From positions 1-64,000 of the forward strand of contig NZ_FNOW01000015.1 in the NCBI RefSeq assembly GCF_900107145.1: 64,000 nucleotides of DNA, read 5' to 3'. The position numbers and the translations under genes are program-made. The notes under the pieces are model-generated. The model saw nothing but the letters and a program-made list of their open reading frames with translations, ran no database searches and was not told where the DNA came from. Shown one piece after another: positions 36,561-45,272 of the stretch (positions are counted from its first letter, which is position 1; the number at the start of each line of letters is the position of its first letter). This DNA is from Allochromatium warmingii (GTDB lineage Bacteria > Pseudomonadota > Gammaproteobacteria > Chromatiales > Chromatiaceae).

Positions 36561-37698
36561 GATTGAGCTGCGCCCAACTTCGGAGCAAGCCGTCTATCTC
36601 AATCAAGCGTGCGGCGCACGACGTCATTGTTATAACCAACTGCTCAATCATTTCAATCAGCCTGGCGTAAAGTGGTCAAAGGCGGCGGCCTATCAACACT
36701 ATATGACCGTGCTGCGCATTCAGTTTCCGTGGTATGCGGACGTTTCTAGCCGTGTCACCCGCAATGCCATTGACGATCTGGATGCTGCTTTTAAGCATTT
36801 CTTCCGGCGCGTCAAGGCGAAAGCCAAAAAACCGGGTTATCCGCAGTTCAAGAAAAAAGATGTCAACGATTCCTTCGCCCTACGCGAACCGACCAAGTTT
36901 GCTGTGACGGGTCGTCAATTGCGCATCGAACGGCTCAAAACGCGAATTGCGATGCGCCAACCGCTGCGCTTCACTGGCCAGACCAAACAGGCGACGATTA
37001 GCAAGCAGGCCGGTCGCTTCTACGTGTCAATCTTGGTCGAAACCGAGGACTACAATCCACACGCGCCGGATCAACCCTCAGTCGGCGTGGATTTCGGGAT
37101 TAAACATCTCGCCACCCTCAGCACCGGTGAATTCATCCCCGCCAATCAACAACTCAAAAAGCATCTCAAACGTTTGAAGCGCCGACAACGTAACCTGTCG
37201 CGCAAACAACAAGGCAGCCGACGCCGAGCGAAAGCCAAGCTCCGTGTCGCCCGACTGCATCAGCGGATCAAAAACCAACGTCAAGCGGTTCTCCATGAAC
37301 TGTCTGACAAACTGACCCGCACCTATCAGGTCATCATGCTCGAAGACCTGAATATCACTGGAATGGTGAAGAACTGCCGACTCGCCCGCGCCATCGCTGA
37401 TGCTGGCTTGGGTGAATTGCGGCGACAGATCGAATACAAGGCTCACTGGCGCGGCGTGACGGTTATTATCGCGGATCGATGGTTTCCATCGTCCAAGACC
37501 TGTCACGCCTGCGGTCAACTCCACGACATGCCGCTGTCACAGCGCACGCTGGTCTGCGACTGTGGGCACGTCATGGATCGCGACCTCAACGCCGCCAAAA
37601 ACCTTGATCAGTATGGTCGCGACGCGCTCAGGCGAGACCTTAAACGCACGGAAGAGCCAGGTAAGACGGGTTCGCCCGCGCTGGCGTTGACGACGTGA
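36544..37698 (+). CDS. tnpB: TnpB family RNA-guided nuclease
   Basis: A 384-residue TnpB with a complete RuvC-like active site: the first aspartate in VGVDFGIKHLATLS, the glutamate in VIMLEDLNITGMVKN and the last aspartate in MDRDLNAAKNL. A zinc finger is present as CHACGQ and CDCG. The N-terminal KIELRPTSEQAVYLNQACG and the bridge-helix-like, lysine/arginine-rich middle are typical. TnpB proteins are guided by a right-end RNA (omega RNA) to cut DNA at the transposon donor site, which favours retention of the element; that role is inferred here. There is no frameshift or stop, although its tnpA partner is broken. Confidence 0.93.
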   Translation: MLIAHKIELRPTSEQAVYLNQACGARRHCYNQLLNHFNQPGVKWSKAAAYQHYMTVLRIQFPWYADVSSRVTRNAIDDLDAAFKHFFRRVKAKAKKPGYPQFKKKDVNDSFALREPTKFAVTGRQLRIERLKTRIAMRQPLRFTGQTKQATISKQAGRFYVSILVETEDYNPHAPDQPSVGVDFGIKHLATLSTGEFIPANQQLKKHLKRLKRRQRNLSRKQQGSRRRAKAKLRVARLHQRIKNQRQAVLHELSDKLTRTYQVIMLEDLNITGMVKNCRLARAIADAGLGELRRQIEYKAHWRGVTVIIADRWFPSSKTCHACGQLHDMPLSQRTLVCDCGHVMDRDLNAAKNLDQYGRDALRRDLKRTEEPGKTGSPALALTT

Positions 37699-37790
37699 AC
37701 AGACTTATTCAGCTTCGTGCAAGTTTGAGTAGGTTTTTATGAGCGGTTCTCGATCACGATGGATTCAGTTCAGATCCGCTGATCTTATAG
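37600..37790 (+). ncRNA. Candidate omega RNA region at the tnpB 3' end
   Basis: In characterised IS200/605 and IS607 elements the guide RNA overlaps the 3' end of tnpB and extends to the right end of the transposon. The matching stretch here is the last 100 bases of tnpB plus about 90 bases downstream, which includes AGATC-CGCT-GATCT as a possible hairpin. The placement is by position only; no covariance or expression evidence is available, and the 3' boundary is unknown. Confidence 0.3.
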
Positions 37791-37839
37791 CGCATTCCAC
37801 GCTTGGCAACCTGTTCGGCGCTGGCGGGTGGGCGGCGCA

Positions 37840-38991
37840 TCAAACGCGCCGGCCGCGCTCGATCACTGCGCCGCCGAGACAGGCGCTGCCCTGATAAAAC
37901 ACAATCGATTGTCCGGGCGTCACGGCGCGTTGTGGTTGCTCAAAACGCACCCGACAGCCGCTGGCATCAAGCGCAAGCAGCTCACAGACTTGTAACGGCT
38001 GACGGTGACGCAGACGCGCTAGACAGCGCAACGGCAGCGCGGGCGCATGGCCGCTGATCCAATGGGGCACGAGTGCGTCGAGTTCATTGGATAATAACAG
38101 CGGATGTTGGCTATCTTGCACGACGATCAAACGATTGTGTGTCGGATCTTTCGCTGCGACATACCAAGGTGCTTCGCAGCCGTGACTGACCCCACCGATT
38201 CCCAAGCCCTGCCGCTGACCGATGGTGTAATACGCCAAACCGCGATGCTCACCGAGTTGCACCCCGTCGGGTGTTTCAATTGGCCCCGGCTCACGCGGTA
38301 AATAACGTGCTAAAAATTCACTAAACCGCCGCTCGCCAATAAAACAGATGCCGGTGCTATCTTTTTTGGTGGCATTGGCTAAACCGAGTTGCTGTGCGAG
38401 CGCCCGAACGTCTGGTTTCGTGAGATCGGCGAGCGGAAAATGTGCCCGCGCTAATTGCTGCTGATTGAGTAAATGGAGAAAATAAGTTTGATCTTTATTG
38501 TCATCAACAGCGCGATGCAAATGATAACAGCCGGATTGATCGCGAATCACTCGCGCATAATGTCCGGTTGCGATGGCTTCCGCACCCAAGCTACGTGCAT
38601 GATCGAGAAAAGCGGCGAATTTAATCTCTTTATTACAAAGAATATCGGGATTCGGCGTGCGCAAGGCTTGATATTCACGTAAAAAATACGCAAAGACCCG
38701 ATCCCAATATTCAGCGGCAAAATTAACCGTATGCAGCCGAATTCCCAATCGCTCGGCGACAGCCCGCGCATCGGCTAAATCCGCAGCCGCTGCACAATAC
38801 GTCTGGGTATCATCTTCCTCCCAATTTTTCATAAACATGGCTTCGACCGCATAGCCCTGCGTGAGCAAGCGGTGCGCGGCTACGGCGGAATCAACCCCAC
38901 CGGACAGACCGACGATGATCCGCGATAGCGGGGACGAAGCGGACGCCAGATCGCTGACGGCTGACGGCGGGAGGCTGGAAGCTGAAGACAT
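37840..38991 (-). CDS. mnmA: tRNA-specific 2-thiouridylase
   Basis: A 383-residue enzyme (with the ATG at 38991) that 2-thiolates U34 of glutamate, glutamine and lysine tRNAs. The PP-loop is [17 protein letters not shown], the acceptor cysteine lies in [14 protein letters not shown] and the second catalytic cysteine in [22 protein letters not shown] and [10 protein letters not shown] are also typical. The start is ambiguous because repeat family II DNA occupies 38949-38989 and no Shine-Dalgarno sequence is visible; an ATG at 39009 and a GTG at 39075 are in frame. The normal downstream neighbour hflD is displaced by a TnpB element. Confidence 0.95.
   Translation of the reverse strand: MSSASSLPPSAVSDLASASSPLSRIIVGLSGGVDSAVAAHRLLTQGYAVEAMFMKNWEEDDTQTYCAAAADLADARAVAERLGIRLHTVNFAAEYWDRVFAYFLREYQALRTPNPDILCNKEIKFAAFLDHARSLGAEAIATGHYARVIRDQSGCYHLHRAVDDNKDQTYFLHLLNQQQLARAHFPLADLTKPDVRALAQQLGLANATKKDSTGICFIGERRFSEFLARYLPREPGPIETPDGVQLGEHRGLAYYTIGQRQGLGIGGVSHGCEAPWYVAAKDPTHNRLIVVQDSQHPLLLSNELDALVPHWISGHAPALPLRCLARLRHRQPLQVCELLALDASGCRVRFEQPQRAVTPGQSIVFYQGSACLGGAVIERGRRV
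38949..38989. repeat. Dispersed repeat family II at the mnmA 5' end
   Basis: GATCGCTGACGG and GGAGGCTGGAAGCTGAAG resemble the inverse of the unit at 16845-16886 and the right arm at 50780-50835. It lies inside the mnmA reading frame and encodes [13 protein letters not shown]-like sequence ahead of the conserved PP-loop. Confidence 0.6.
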
Positions 38992-39150
38992 ACAATCGGT
39001 GTTAATCATGGCTGAATCACTGGTGCAGTCGGGACTCTGGGTTATACTTGAACGTCGCCTCATTGGGTTAGTCACGGCTTCATAACGGTTATAAACAGCC
39101 TCAACACGCGGGTGGTGCGCAGCCGTCCCCCGACTACAGGGTGATGATTC

Positions 39151-39927
39151 ATGCAGGAAGGAGCTAAGAAACGACTGGCAGGTGCCGTGGTAGTCATTAC
39201 CCTAGCCGTAGTCTTCGTGCCGATGCTGTTTGAGGAGCAAGCCTCAGATCCGACCTATGTTTCCGGGCCGTTGTCGGCGGAGTCGAGTGTGCCGAGCACC
39301 TTCGATGCGCCCTATCCCGATCAAGGTTTCCTGTCCCCGCCTGGCACGCAAACGCTTACCGAAGCCGAAACGCAGTTGACGCCGTCTGCGCCGCTGCAAA
39401 ATTTTGCGCCTGTTGATCCCGAAGCAGCAGCGGTCGATGATGGTGATGCGCTGGTGTTCGATCCGCTGCAAGAACCGACTGGGCCATTCGTCGCGGCACC
39501 GACGCCGCCGCCGACGGCTCCCACGCCGGCACCACGCCAAGCTGTTTCCGTATCACGTCCGCAACCGACCCCCGCACCGCGTCCAGCACAACCGCCGTCG
39601 CGTCCGACGCCGCCCCCTGCACCACCGCCCCGCCGTGAGCCGAGTGTTGCCGCCGCCCCGCCGCCCCCGAAACCACGTTCTGATGCGCCAGCGGTGTGGA
39701 TTGTACAGGTGGCGAGTTTAAATTCGGCGGACGCGGCGAACAATTTGGCCGCCAAACTTAAACAGTCTGGTTTTACTGCCTTTGTCGAATCCGCTGTGGT
39801 CAATGGCCGAACCTATTATCGCGTGCGCGTCGGGCCGAGCAACGAGCGCGATCAAGCTAATCGCCTTGCTGACAAGCTACGCAAGCAGCATAAACTTGAC
39901 ACGCTGATTCAACGCTACAGTCAATAA
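39151..39927 (+). CDS. dedD: SPOR-domain cell-division protein, DedD-like
   Basis: A 258-residue protein with one N-terminal membrane helix (about 9-26, [17 protein letters not shown]), an acidic then very proline-rich linker (about 110-175), and a C-terminal SPOR domain (183-258) reading [17 protein letters not shown] and [18 protein letters not shown] domains bind denuded glycan strands at the division septum. The length, topology and the next gene cvpA are those of gammaproteobacterial DedD. Divergent from mnmA. Confidence 0.88.
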   Translation: MQEGAKKRLAGAVVVITLAVVFVPMLFEEQASDPTYVSGPLSAESSVPSTFDAPYPDQGFLSPPGTQTLTEAETQLTPSAPLQNFAPVDPEAAAVDDGDALVFDPLQEPTGPFVAAPTPPPTAPTPAPRQAVSVSRPQPTPAPRPAQPPSRPTPPPAPPPRREPSVAAAPPPPKPRSDAPAVWIVQVASLNSADAANNLAAKLKQSGFTAFVESAVVNGRTYYRVRVGPSNERDQANRLADKLRKQHKLDTLIQRYSQ

Positions 39928-39956
39928 TCACCTTTCATCGTTGTGGATAGTTGCTC

Positions 39957-40448
39957 ATGAACTGGATCGATTACATCATTCTCGGCACGATTGCGCTTTC
40001 GGCCCTGGTCGGCATCGCCCGTGGTTTGATTCGTGAAGTGTTATCATTAGGCACTTGGATTGCCGCGCTCGTCATTGCTTGGTTATTTCATCCGTCGCTT
40101 GCAGATTTATTAACCTCACAGCTCGCCCATCCGCTGATGCGACAAGCTGCGGCCTTTATTGGCTTAGTGATCGTGACTCTGATTGCCGGTTCGATTCTCG
40201 GAGTGATTCTCACGGCGCTGATTGATAAGGTTGGATTAAGCGCCCTCAATCGGCTGCTGGGAATGCTCTTTGGTGGAGCGCGTGGCGTGGTGATGATTGC
40301 GATGGCGGTGTATTTAGCGGCATTAACGCCGTTACCGTCGGATCCAGTCTGGACAGGATCGCTCTTGATTGCCGATTTTCAAGCGATTGGTCAATGGCTG
40401 ATTGAGTTGACGCCGCCGGAAATTGCTGGAAAGCTGAAAGAGATTTAA
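39957..40448 (+). CDS. cvpA: CvpA family membrane protein
   Basis: A 163-residue protein with four hydrophobic segments starting NWIDYIILGTIALSALVGIA and REVLSLGTWIAALVIAW, the standard CvpA opening. CvpA was named from colicin V production and is linked to envelope stability in several bacteria. The usual downstream gene purF is absent; a biotin operon follows. The ATG at 39957 is preferred over a TTG two codons earlier. It lies 29 bases after the DedD-like gene on the same strand. Confidence 0.92.
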   Translation: MNWIDYIILGTIALSALVGIARGLIREVLSLGTWIAALVIAWLFHPSLADLLTSQLAHPLMRQAAAFIGLVIVTLIAGSILGVILTALIDKVGLSALNRLLGMLFGGARGVVMIAMAVYLAALTPLPSDPVWTGSLLIADFQAIGQWLIELTPPEIAGKLKEI

Positions 40449-40492
40449 AGCTATATAAAATTATACCCCCCCCCAAAAATTCCCACCCAATC

Positions 40493-41266
40493 ATGCCGCA
40501 ATTAAATAACGCTGACCCCATCACTGATCTTGTCCTGCTTCACGGCTGGGGCATGAACTCCGCCGTGTGGAATGGCGTCCCCGCATCCACTTGGAACGGC
40601 CTGACGCAACATCGCATCGACCTGCCCGGGCACGGCGATAGTCCCTTTCCCACTGGCCGCGATGATCTCTGGGGCTGGGCAGAAGCCTGTCTCGATGCCG
40701 CTCCCGAACGTGCCGTCTGGGTCGGTTGGTCATTGGGCGGACTCCTCGCGCTGGCCGCTGCGCTGCACGCACCCAAGCGTGTCGCTGGCTTGATTCTGCT
40801 GACCGCCACCCCGCGCTTTACCCAAGCAACCGACTGGACGCCCGCGATGCCTGCCGCGACCCTGGCGCAGTTTCACGACGCGCTGCTGGCCGATCCGAGC
40901 GGTACCCTGAGCCGCTTTCTGGCCCTACAGGTCTCTGGTAGCGAAGCAGCCCGCGATACAGTGCGCCAGCTCAAGCAGGAACTAGCGACACGTCCCGCCC
41001 CGCAACCGGCGGCGCTGGCGCTGGGTCTCGATCTGCTACGCGAGGAGGATGTGCGCCCGCAACTGCCCGATATTCGCTGTCCGACGCTCTGGCTGTTTGG
41101 GCGCAACGATACGCTGGTGCCGGCGCGGGTCGCCGAGCGCATCGCCGTATTGTTGCCCGAAGCGCAGATCGCCGTGATCGCTGGCGCTGCTCATGCGCCG
41201 CATCTCTCGCACCCCACTGAAACGGCGCAGGCCGTTCAAGCCTTTCTGCTCAATCATGTTTGCTGA
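40493..41266 (+). CDS. bioH: Pimeloyl-ACP methyl ester carboxylesterase
   Basis: A 257-residue alpha/beta hydrolase that removes the methyl group from pimeloyl-ACP methyl ester, ending pimelate assembly for biotin. The triad is S80 in GWSLGGLLAL, D206 in FGRNDTLVP and H234 in GAAHAPHLSHP, close to the E. coli positions 82, 207 and 235. LLHGWGMNSAVW is the conserved N-terminal oxyanion region. A run of nine C residues (40466-40474) lies 18 bases upstream of the start codon. Followed by bioC and bioD in the same direction. Confidence 0.95.
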   Translation: MPQLNNADPITDLVLLHGWGMNSAVWNGVPASTWNGLTQHRIDLPGHGDSPFPTGRDDLWGWAEACLDAAPERAVWVGWSLGGLLALAAALHAPKRVAGLILLTATPRFTQATDWTPAMPAATLAQFHDALLADPSGTLSRFLALQVSGSEAARDTVRQLKQELATRPAPQPAALALGLDLLREEDVRPQLPDIRCPTLWLFGRNDTLVPARVAERIAVLLPEAQIAVIAGAAHAPHLSHPTETAQAVQAFLLNHVC

Positions 41267-41289
41267 CGCTGTAAACGCCGCTCGCCGCT

Positions 41290-42165
41290 ATGCACCCGAT
41301 TGATAAAACCTGCGCTCGGCGTAGCTTTGAACGCGCCGCCGCTGAGTATGACCGCGTGGCCGTGCTGCAACGCGAAATGGCGGATCGACTGCTCAGTCGG
41401 CTGGATTATATTCGACTCGCGCCCCATCGCATTGTCGATCTCGGCGCGGGCACTGGCTACGCGATTGAGCCGCTCACCCGCCGCTATCCAAAGGCGCAGA
41501 TGTTGGCGCTCGATTTCGCCCACGCGATGCTGCTGCACGCTCGCCGCCGTGGGCGCTGGTGGCGACGCCCGCTGTGCGTCTGCGCCGATGCCGAAGCGCT
41601 GCCGTTAGCCGATCAATCGGTTGATCTGATTGTGTCGAATGCCGCGTTCCAATGGTGCAACGATCTGGAACGCACCTTTGGCGAATGTCGGCGCGTGTTG
41701 CGTCCGGGCGGGCTGCTATTGTTCACCACCTTTGGCCCGGGGACGCTTCAGGAACTGCGGGCGGCTTGGAGTCAGGTTGACGCATACACGCATGTCAGCC
41801 CATTTCTCGACATGCACGACATCGGCGATGCGCTGGTGCGGGCGCGATTCGCTGATCCGGTGATGGACGCGGATCGGCTGACGCTCACCTATGACAGTGT
41901 GGCCGGGTTGATGCGCGATCTCAAAACACTCGGCGCACGCAATGCGACCGCAACTCGCCCGCGCACCCTGAGCGGACGGGCACGCTTGGCAGCGGTCGCG
42001 CAGGCCTATGAAATGCAGCGCCGCGACGGGCGCTTACCGGCCAGTTATGAGGTGCTCTATGGTCATGCTTGGGCACCGGAAGTCGATGCGCCAGTCTGTC
42101 GCGGTGGCGAGGTGGCAATTCCAGTGAGCGCGATTGGACGACTGCGGCGGGCGCTTGCGCCATGA
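41290..42165 (+). CDS. bioC: Malonyl-ACP O-methyltransferase
   Basis: A 291-residue SAM-dependent methyltransferase. It begins KTCARRSFERAAAEYDRVAVLQ, the typical BioC N-terminus, followed by motif I IVDLGAGTGYAIEPL and the later SNAAFQWCNDL and LRPGGLLLFTTFGPGTLQEL. BioC methylates malonyl-ACP so that the fatty-acid machinery can elongate it to a pimeloyl precursor; BioH then removes the methyl group. It is 23 bases downstream of bioH and overlaps bioD by four bases. Confidence 0.96.
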   Translation: MHPIDKTCARRSFERAAAEYDRVAVLQREMADRLLSRLDYIRLAPHRIVDLGAGTGYAIEPLTRRYPKAQMLALDFAHAMLLHARRRGRWWRRPLCVCADAEALPLADQSVDLIVSNAAFQWCNDLERTFGECRRVLRPGGLLLFTTFGPGTLQELRAAWSQVDAYTHVSPFLDMHDIGDALVRARFADPVMDADRLTLTYDSVAGLMRDLKTLGARNATATRPRTLSGRARLAAVAQAYEMQRRDGRLPASYEVLYGHAWAPEVDAPVCRGGEVAIPVSAIGRLRRALAP

Positions 42166-42839
42166 ACGGCCTGTTCATAACCGGCACGGATACCGATTGC
42201 GGCAAGACGGCGATCACCCTCGGTCTGATGGCAGCGGTGCAGGCACGCGGCGAGCGGGCACTGGGCATGAAGCCGGTGGCCAGCGGTTGTGCGTTGACCC
42301 CAGCCGGCTTGCGCAATGCGGATGCCGAACAGCTTCAGGCGCTGGGGTCGTGTGCTCGGCCCTATGCGCAGATCAACCCCTATGCGTTTCAGCCGCCGAT
42401 TGCGCCGCATCTGGCAGCCGAACAGGTCGGCGTGCGCATTGAGCTGGCGGCGATTCAAGCGGCCTATGCTGAGTTGATGCCGTTAGCGGATTGGGTGTTT
42501 GTCGAGGGCGTCGGCGGCTGGCGCGTTCCATTGGGGCCAGCGTGCGCAGTGCCGGATATTCCGCGTGCGCTCAAGCTGCCGGTGCTGCTGGTGGTCGGGG
42601 TCAAGCTCGGCTGTCTCAATCATGCGCTCTTGACTGTCGAGTCGATCCAGGCCAGCGGCTGCACCTTGGTCGGCTGGATCGCCAATCAACTCACGCCCAA
42701 TCTGCTGGCGCTCACCGGCAATCTGGAGACGCTCCAGCGGCTGATACCCGCGCCCTGCTGGGGCATAGTGCCCTGGTTGCCCGAACCGGAGCCACAGGCC
42801 ATAGCGCGCTATCTGCATCTCCAACTCGCTCGATCCTGA
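42162..42839 (+). CDS. bioD: Dethiobiotin synthetase
   Basis: A 225-residue ATP-dependent enzyme that closes the ureido ring of dethiobiotin. The P-loop is GTDTDCGKT (8-16), followed by MKPVASGC and the substrate region INPYAFQPPIAPHLAA; VEGVGGWRVPL is the Walker-B-like motif. The ATG at 42162 overlaps the bioC stop (ATGA); a longer frame has no family support. bioF, bioA and bioB are not in this window. Confidence 0.96.
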   Translation: MNGLFITGTDTDCGKTAITLGLMAAVQARGERALGMKPVASGCALTPAGLRNADAEQLQALGSCARPYAQINPYAFQPPIAPHLAAEQVGVRIELAAIQAAYAELMPLADWVFVEGVGGWRVPLGPACAVPDIPRALKLPVLLVVGVKLGCLNHALLTVESIQASGCTLVGWIANQLTPNLLALTGNLETLQRLIPAPCWGIVPWLPEPEPQAIARYLHLQLARS

Positions 42840-42882
42840 CGCATGCACCAACGCGCCGCAGCGGATTGCGCTATGCTCTCGG

Positions 42883-44115
42883 ATGTTTCGACCCACACTG
42901 TATCGAGTCAAAATGGCCGTTCATCGTTCGCATTGGCTATTACTCATTGCCGCATTTGCGCTCAGTCTCACCGCACAATCCGCTCTATCTGCTGACGACC
43001 CCATCGCGCAGGTACGCGCCCTAGAGCACGCCAGCCTCTTGGTCAGGGAGCGCGGTCAAGATCGCCTTGCCTATCACGCGGACACGGCACGCATTCCTGC
43101 CTCAACCATGAAGCTGCTGACTGCCTATGCTGCGCTCGAAACCTGGGGGCGAGCGCGCCGCTTCCACACCGATATGTTTCAGGAAGCATCCGGCTGGCTC
43201 TGGATCAAAGGGGCCGCAGACCCCTATCTCGTTTCCGAAGAACTTGACCGATTGGTCACGGCGCTCAAACAACAGGGCGTGCGTTCGGTGGCCGGCATCG
43301 GACTGGATGACAGCGTGTTTGCGCCGGATATTGAGATCGCCGGTCGCTCGACATCGACGAATCCCTATGACGCACCAGTCACGGCCTTAGCCGCCAATTT
43401 CAACACCTTGAATCTAATCCGCGACGGCGAGCAAATCCGCACTGCCGAACCGCAAACGCCGCTGACGGCAACCGGCGAGCGCCTCGGGCGCAGTGGTGCT
43501 GAGGGGAAACAGCGCATCAATCTGCGTGAGCGTGAGATTGCGCTGCGGTATTTTGGTGAACTGCTGGCCGCCAAGCTGCGTGCGGCAGGCCTGGCCGTCA
43601 GCGATGCGCAACGCATCGCGCCCACGCCGCCGACCGCCCGCCGCCTGTTCCGTCACACCAATCGCCGCACGCTGGCCGAAGTCATCGCGCCGATGCTGAA
43701 GTATTCCAATAATTTCGTCGCCAATGCGCTGTTTTTGCGGCTTGCCGTGCCGGATTTAGCGAGCACAGAGCGTATCAGCCTCGCCCACGCGCAACAGGCA
43801 ATGCGCACCTTTGCACAGCAGCGATTGGGCTGGAAAACCTTCATCATTGATGATGGCGCGGGGTTATCGCGCACCAATCGGCTGAGTGCGCGGCAATTGG
43901 TCACGCTGTTGGACGCCTTCGCACCCTATCGCGATCTGCTACCGCCGCAAGACGGCGATCCGGCAGTTCGCGCCAAAACCGGCACGCTTCGTAGCATTAG
44001 CAGCTATGCGGGTTATGTGCAGCGCGGTGGTGTCTGGGAGCCGTTTGCGTTGTTGATTGAACAGCCAGTATCAGCCGATTTGCGGCAGCGTGTGGCGAGT
44101 CAGTTGGCGCGATGA
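42883..44115 (+). CDS. dacB: D-alanyl-D-alanine carboxypeptidase/endopeptidase (PBP4 type)
   Basis: A 410-residue periplasmic penicillin-binding protein of the S13 family. After a signal peptide (about 1-37) the three active-site motifs are STMK with the nucleophile S74 in PASTMKLLTAY, SNN near 275 in LKYSNNFVANAL, and KTG near 365 in AKTGTLRSISSYAGY. The enzyme trims or cleaves peptidoglycan cross-links. At 410 residues it is shorter than E. coli DacB (477), chiefly in the inserted domains. An alternative start at residue 11 (MAVHRSHW) is possible. It follows bioD after 43 bases but is functionally unrelated. Confidence 0.9.
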   Translation: MFRPTLYRVKMAVHRSHWLLLIAAFALSLTAQSALSADDPIAQVRALEHASLLVRERGQDRLAYHADTARIPASTMKLLTAYAALETWGRARRFHTDMFQEASGWLWIKGAADPYLVSEELDRLVTALKQQGVRSVAGIGLDDSVFAPDIEIAGRSTSTNPYDAPVTALAANFNTLNLIRDGEQIRTAEPQTPLTATGERLGRSGAEGKQRINLREREIALRYFGELLAAKLRAAGLAVSDAQRIAPTPPTARRLFRHTNRRTLAEVIAPMLKYSNNFVANALFLRLAVPDLASTERISLAHAQQAMRTFAQQRLGWKTFIIDDGAGLSRTNRLSARQLVTLLDAFAPYRDLLPPQDGDPAVRAKTGTLRSISSYAGYVQRGGVWEPFALLIEQPVSADLRQRVASQLAR

Positions 44116-44165
44116 GCGGTGCGAGTTGGTAACTGTTCCATTCCATCAAGTTGCCACTTCAGCAT

Positions 44166-44284
44166 TGAATCTAAATAGCGCGTGCCGCTTCAATTGCAGC
44201 ATTTAGCGCGAGCAAATTAGTTTATTCCGCAATACTGCGAACCACATCAAGGGCGCTGCCAATTTGCAGACTCATCAAGTGGTC
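44166..44284 (-). pseudogene. Chemoreceptor (MCP) signalling-tip relic
   Basis: On the minus strand, in a frame different from the FHA gene, LMSLQIGSALDVVRSIAE is followed by a TAA and then [15 protein letters not shown]. This is the highly conserved hairpin tip of methyl-accepting chemotaxis proteins, normally [21 protein letters not shown]; the glutamine codon CAA has become TAA and the sequence ends after about 35 residues. The relic overlaps the last codons of the FHA protein in another frame. No other part of a chemoreceptor is present. Confidence 0.85.
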
Positions 44285-44969
44285 GCAAATAATATTTCAA
44301 TGTTAGGCCCTGAAGCTTAATATCAGAATTATCGACTAAGCGCACTGGGTCGCATGGATATTCGCCATTGACAAATACCCGCACCCGTTTAGCTGGAAGG
44401 ATATAATGCGCATCCGGCTGTTGCTGAATTGTCGCCGCTAATTTAGGGGCAAACCAACCACCGCATCGTAAATCGCACTCACGACCCCGCCCAAGCGTAA
44501 ATCTGGCCTTGTCTAATAAAATTCTGACACCAGAATCAACGACGAGAAGATATGCAACCCGCGCTTGTTCTAATTTTTTGCGCAGTGCATCTAAATCTCT
44601 GGTTTGCATAACAACTGTTCCCGATTGCGCTAATGCAGCGGTTTGCGTTGTCTCACGCGACGCTGTTTCGCCTGCTAATCGCGCCGTTGACATAAAGACT
44701 AACTTATAGGAATGAATCTGGATTTCATCCCAAAATGTCAGCGTATGGCGGCTAATTTTTTGCGTATTGACAAAGACGCCGTTGGTACTGGCATCATCGA
44801 CTAAAATATATTGATGGCCGTCAGTTTCAATATGCGCATGATGATTGGAGACGGCGGGATGCTGGAGCACAATATCATTATCAGGCGCACGCCCAATTGT
44901 GAGACAATTAGCACCTAGCTCCCATTGCTGTTGCAGTGTTTTTCCTGAATACAATCGCAAAAAAGGCAT
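44247..44969 (-). CDS. FHA domain protein
   Basis: A 240-residue soluble protein. Residues about 20-95 form a forkhead-associated domain with LTIGRAPDNDIVLQHPAVSNHH and DDASTNGVFVN, the motif that reads phosphothreonine. Residues about 125-240 look like a second, weaker FHA-type fold: VDSGVRILLDKARFTLGRGRECDL, then RVFVNGEYPCDPVRLVDNSD. There is no kinase or phosphatase next to it. Its last codons overlap a chemoreceptor relic, so the C-terminus may have been altered by that join. Confidence 0.85.
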   Translation of the reverse strand: MPFLRLYSGKTLQQQWELGANCLTIGRAPDNDIVLQHPAVSNHHAHIETDGHQYILVDDASTNGVFVNTQKISRHTLTFWDEIQIHSYKLVFMSTARLAGETASRETTQTAALAQSGTVVMQTRDLDALRKKLEQARVAYLLVVDSGVRILLDKARFTLGRGRECDLRCGGWFAPKLAATIQQQPDAHYILPAKRVRVFVNGEYPCDPVRLVDNSDIKLQGLTLKYYLRPLDESANWQRP

Positions 44970-45272
44970 GGTTCTCAGCGGCTCCGAGTGTTGGGTTTTT
45001 CAGTACAGGTCATGCAAAATCAATCTTGCTATATAGCTCACTGTCTAACCTGCAAGGCTATATTTATATTCTGTATAAATGATTGTCCTGAAATCGCTAA
45101 CTGAATTTTTTTTGATCTAAATAGGGTTTAAAAGCTGAGAGTGAAAACGAATATTCTGATTCGACATCAGGGTAACAGCGCCCTCAACCCCACCACCACT
45201 TGATCTAAATTTCAGCCGCCCGCATGTCTGCCGTTAACCATCTGTCCTGATCCAACAGTCGAGAGAGCCGCC
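44970..45272. other. AT-rich intergenic region between divergent FHA and YjfB-like genes
   Basis: These 303 bases hold no convincing gene. An inverted repeat ATTTATA (45062-45068) / TATAAAT (45074-45080) with a five-base spacer could be an operator or part of a promoter. Promoters for both flanking genes must lie here, but no clear -35/-10 pair stood out. GAGAGA at 45261-45266 is a plausible ribosome site for the downstream gene. Confidence 0.5.

Larger units (their letters stand above)
36320..37800 (+). mobile_element. IS607-like element with tnpB and a broken tnpA
   Basis: A segment between hflD and mnmA that carries a MerR-type helix-turn-helix fragment overlapped by a complete tnpB, the gene order of IS607-family elements. 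Just inside the left flank is TGCGCA-TTTT-TGCGCA (36341-36356), a possible end structure; on the right AGATC-CGCT-GATCT lies near 37774-37787. The true ends were not found by inspection and the coordinates given are approximate. Without an intact serine recombinase it would not move by itself. Confidence 0.65.

Noticed and set aside
39404-39803. Open frames overlapping the DedD-like gene
   Set aside because: They arise from the proline-rich linker, whose GC-rich codons are stop-free in several frames.
45206-45237. Flagellar sigma28-like promoter before the YjfB-like gene
   Set aside because: TAAA and GCCGTTAA are present but 20 bases apart, where about 15 are expected, so it does not fit the consensus.
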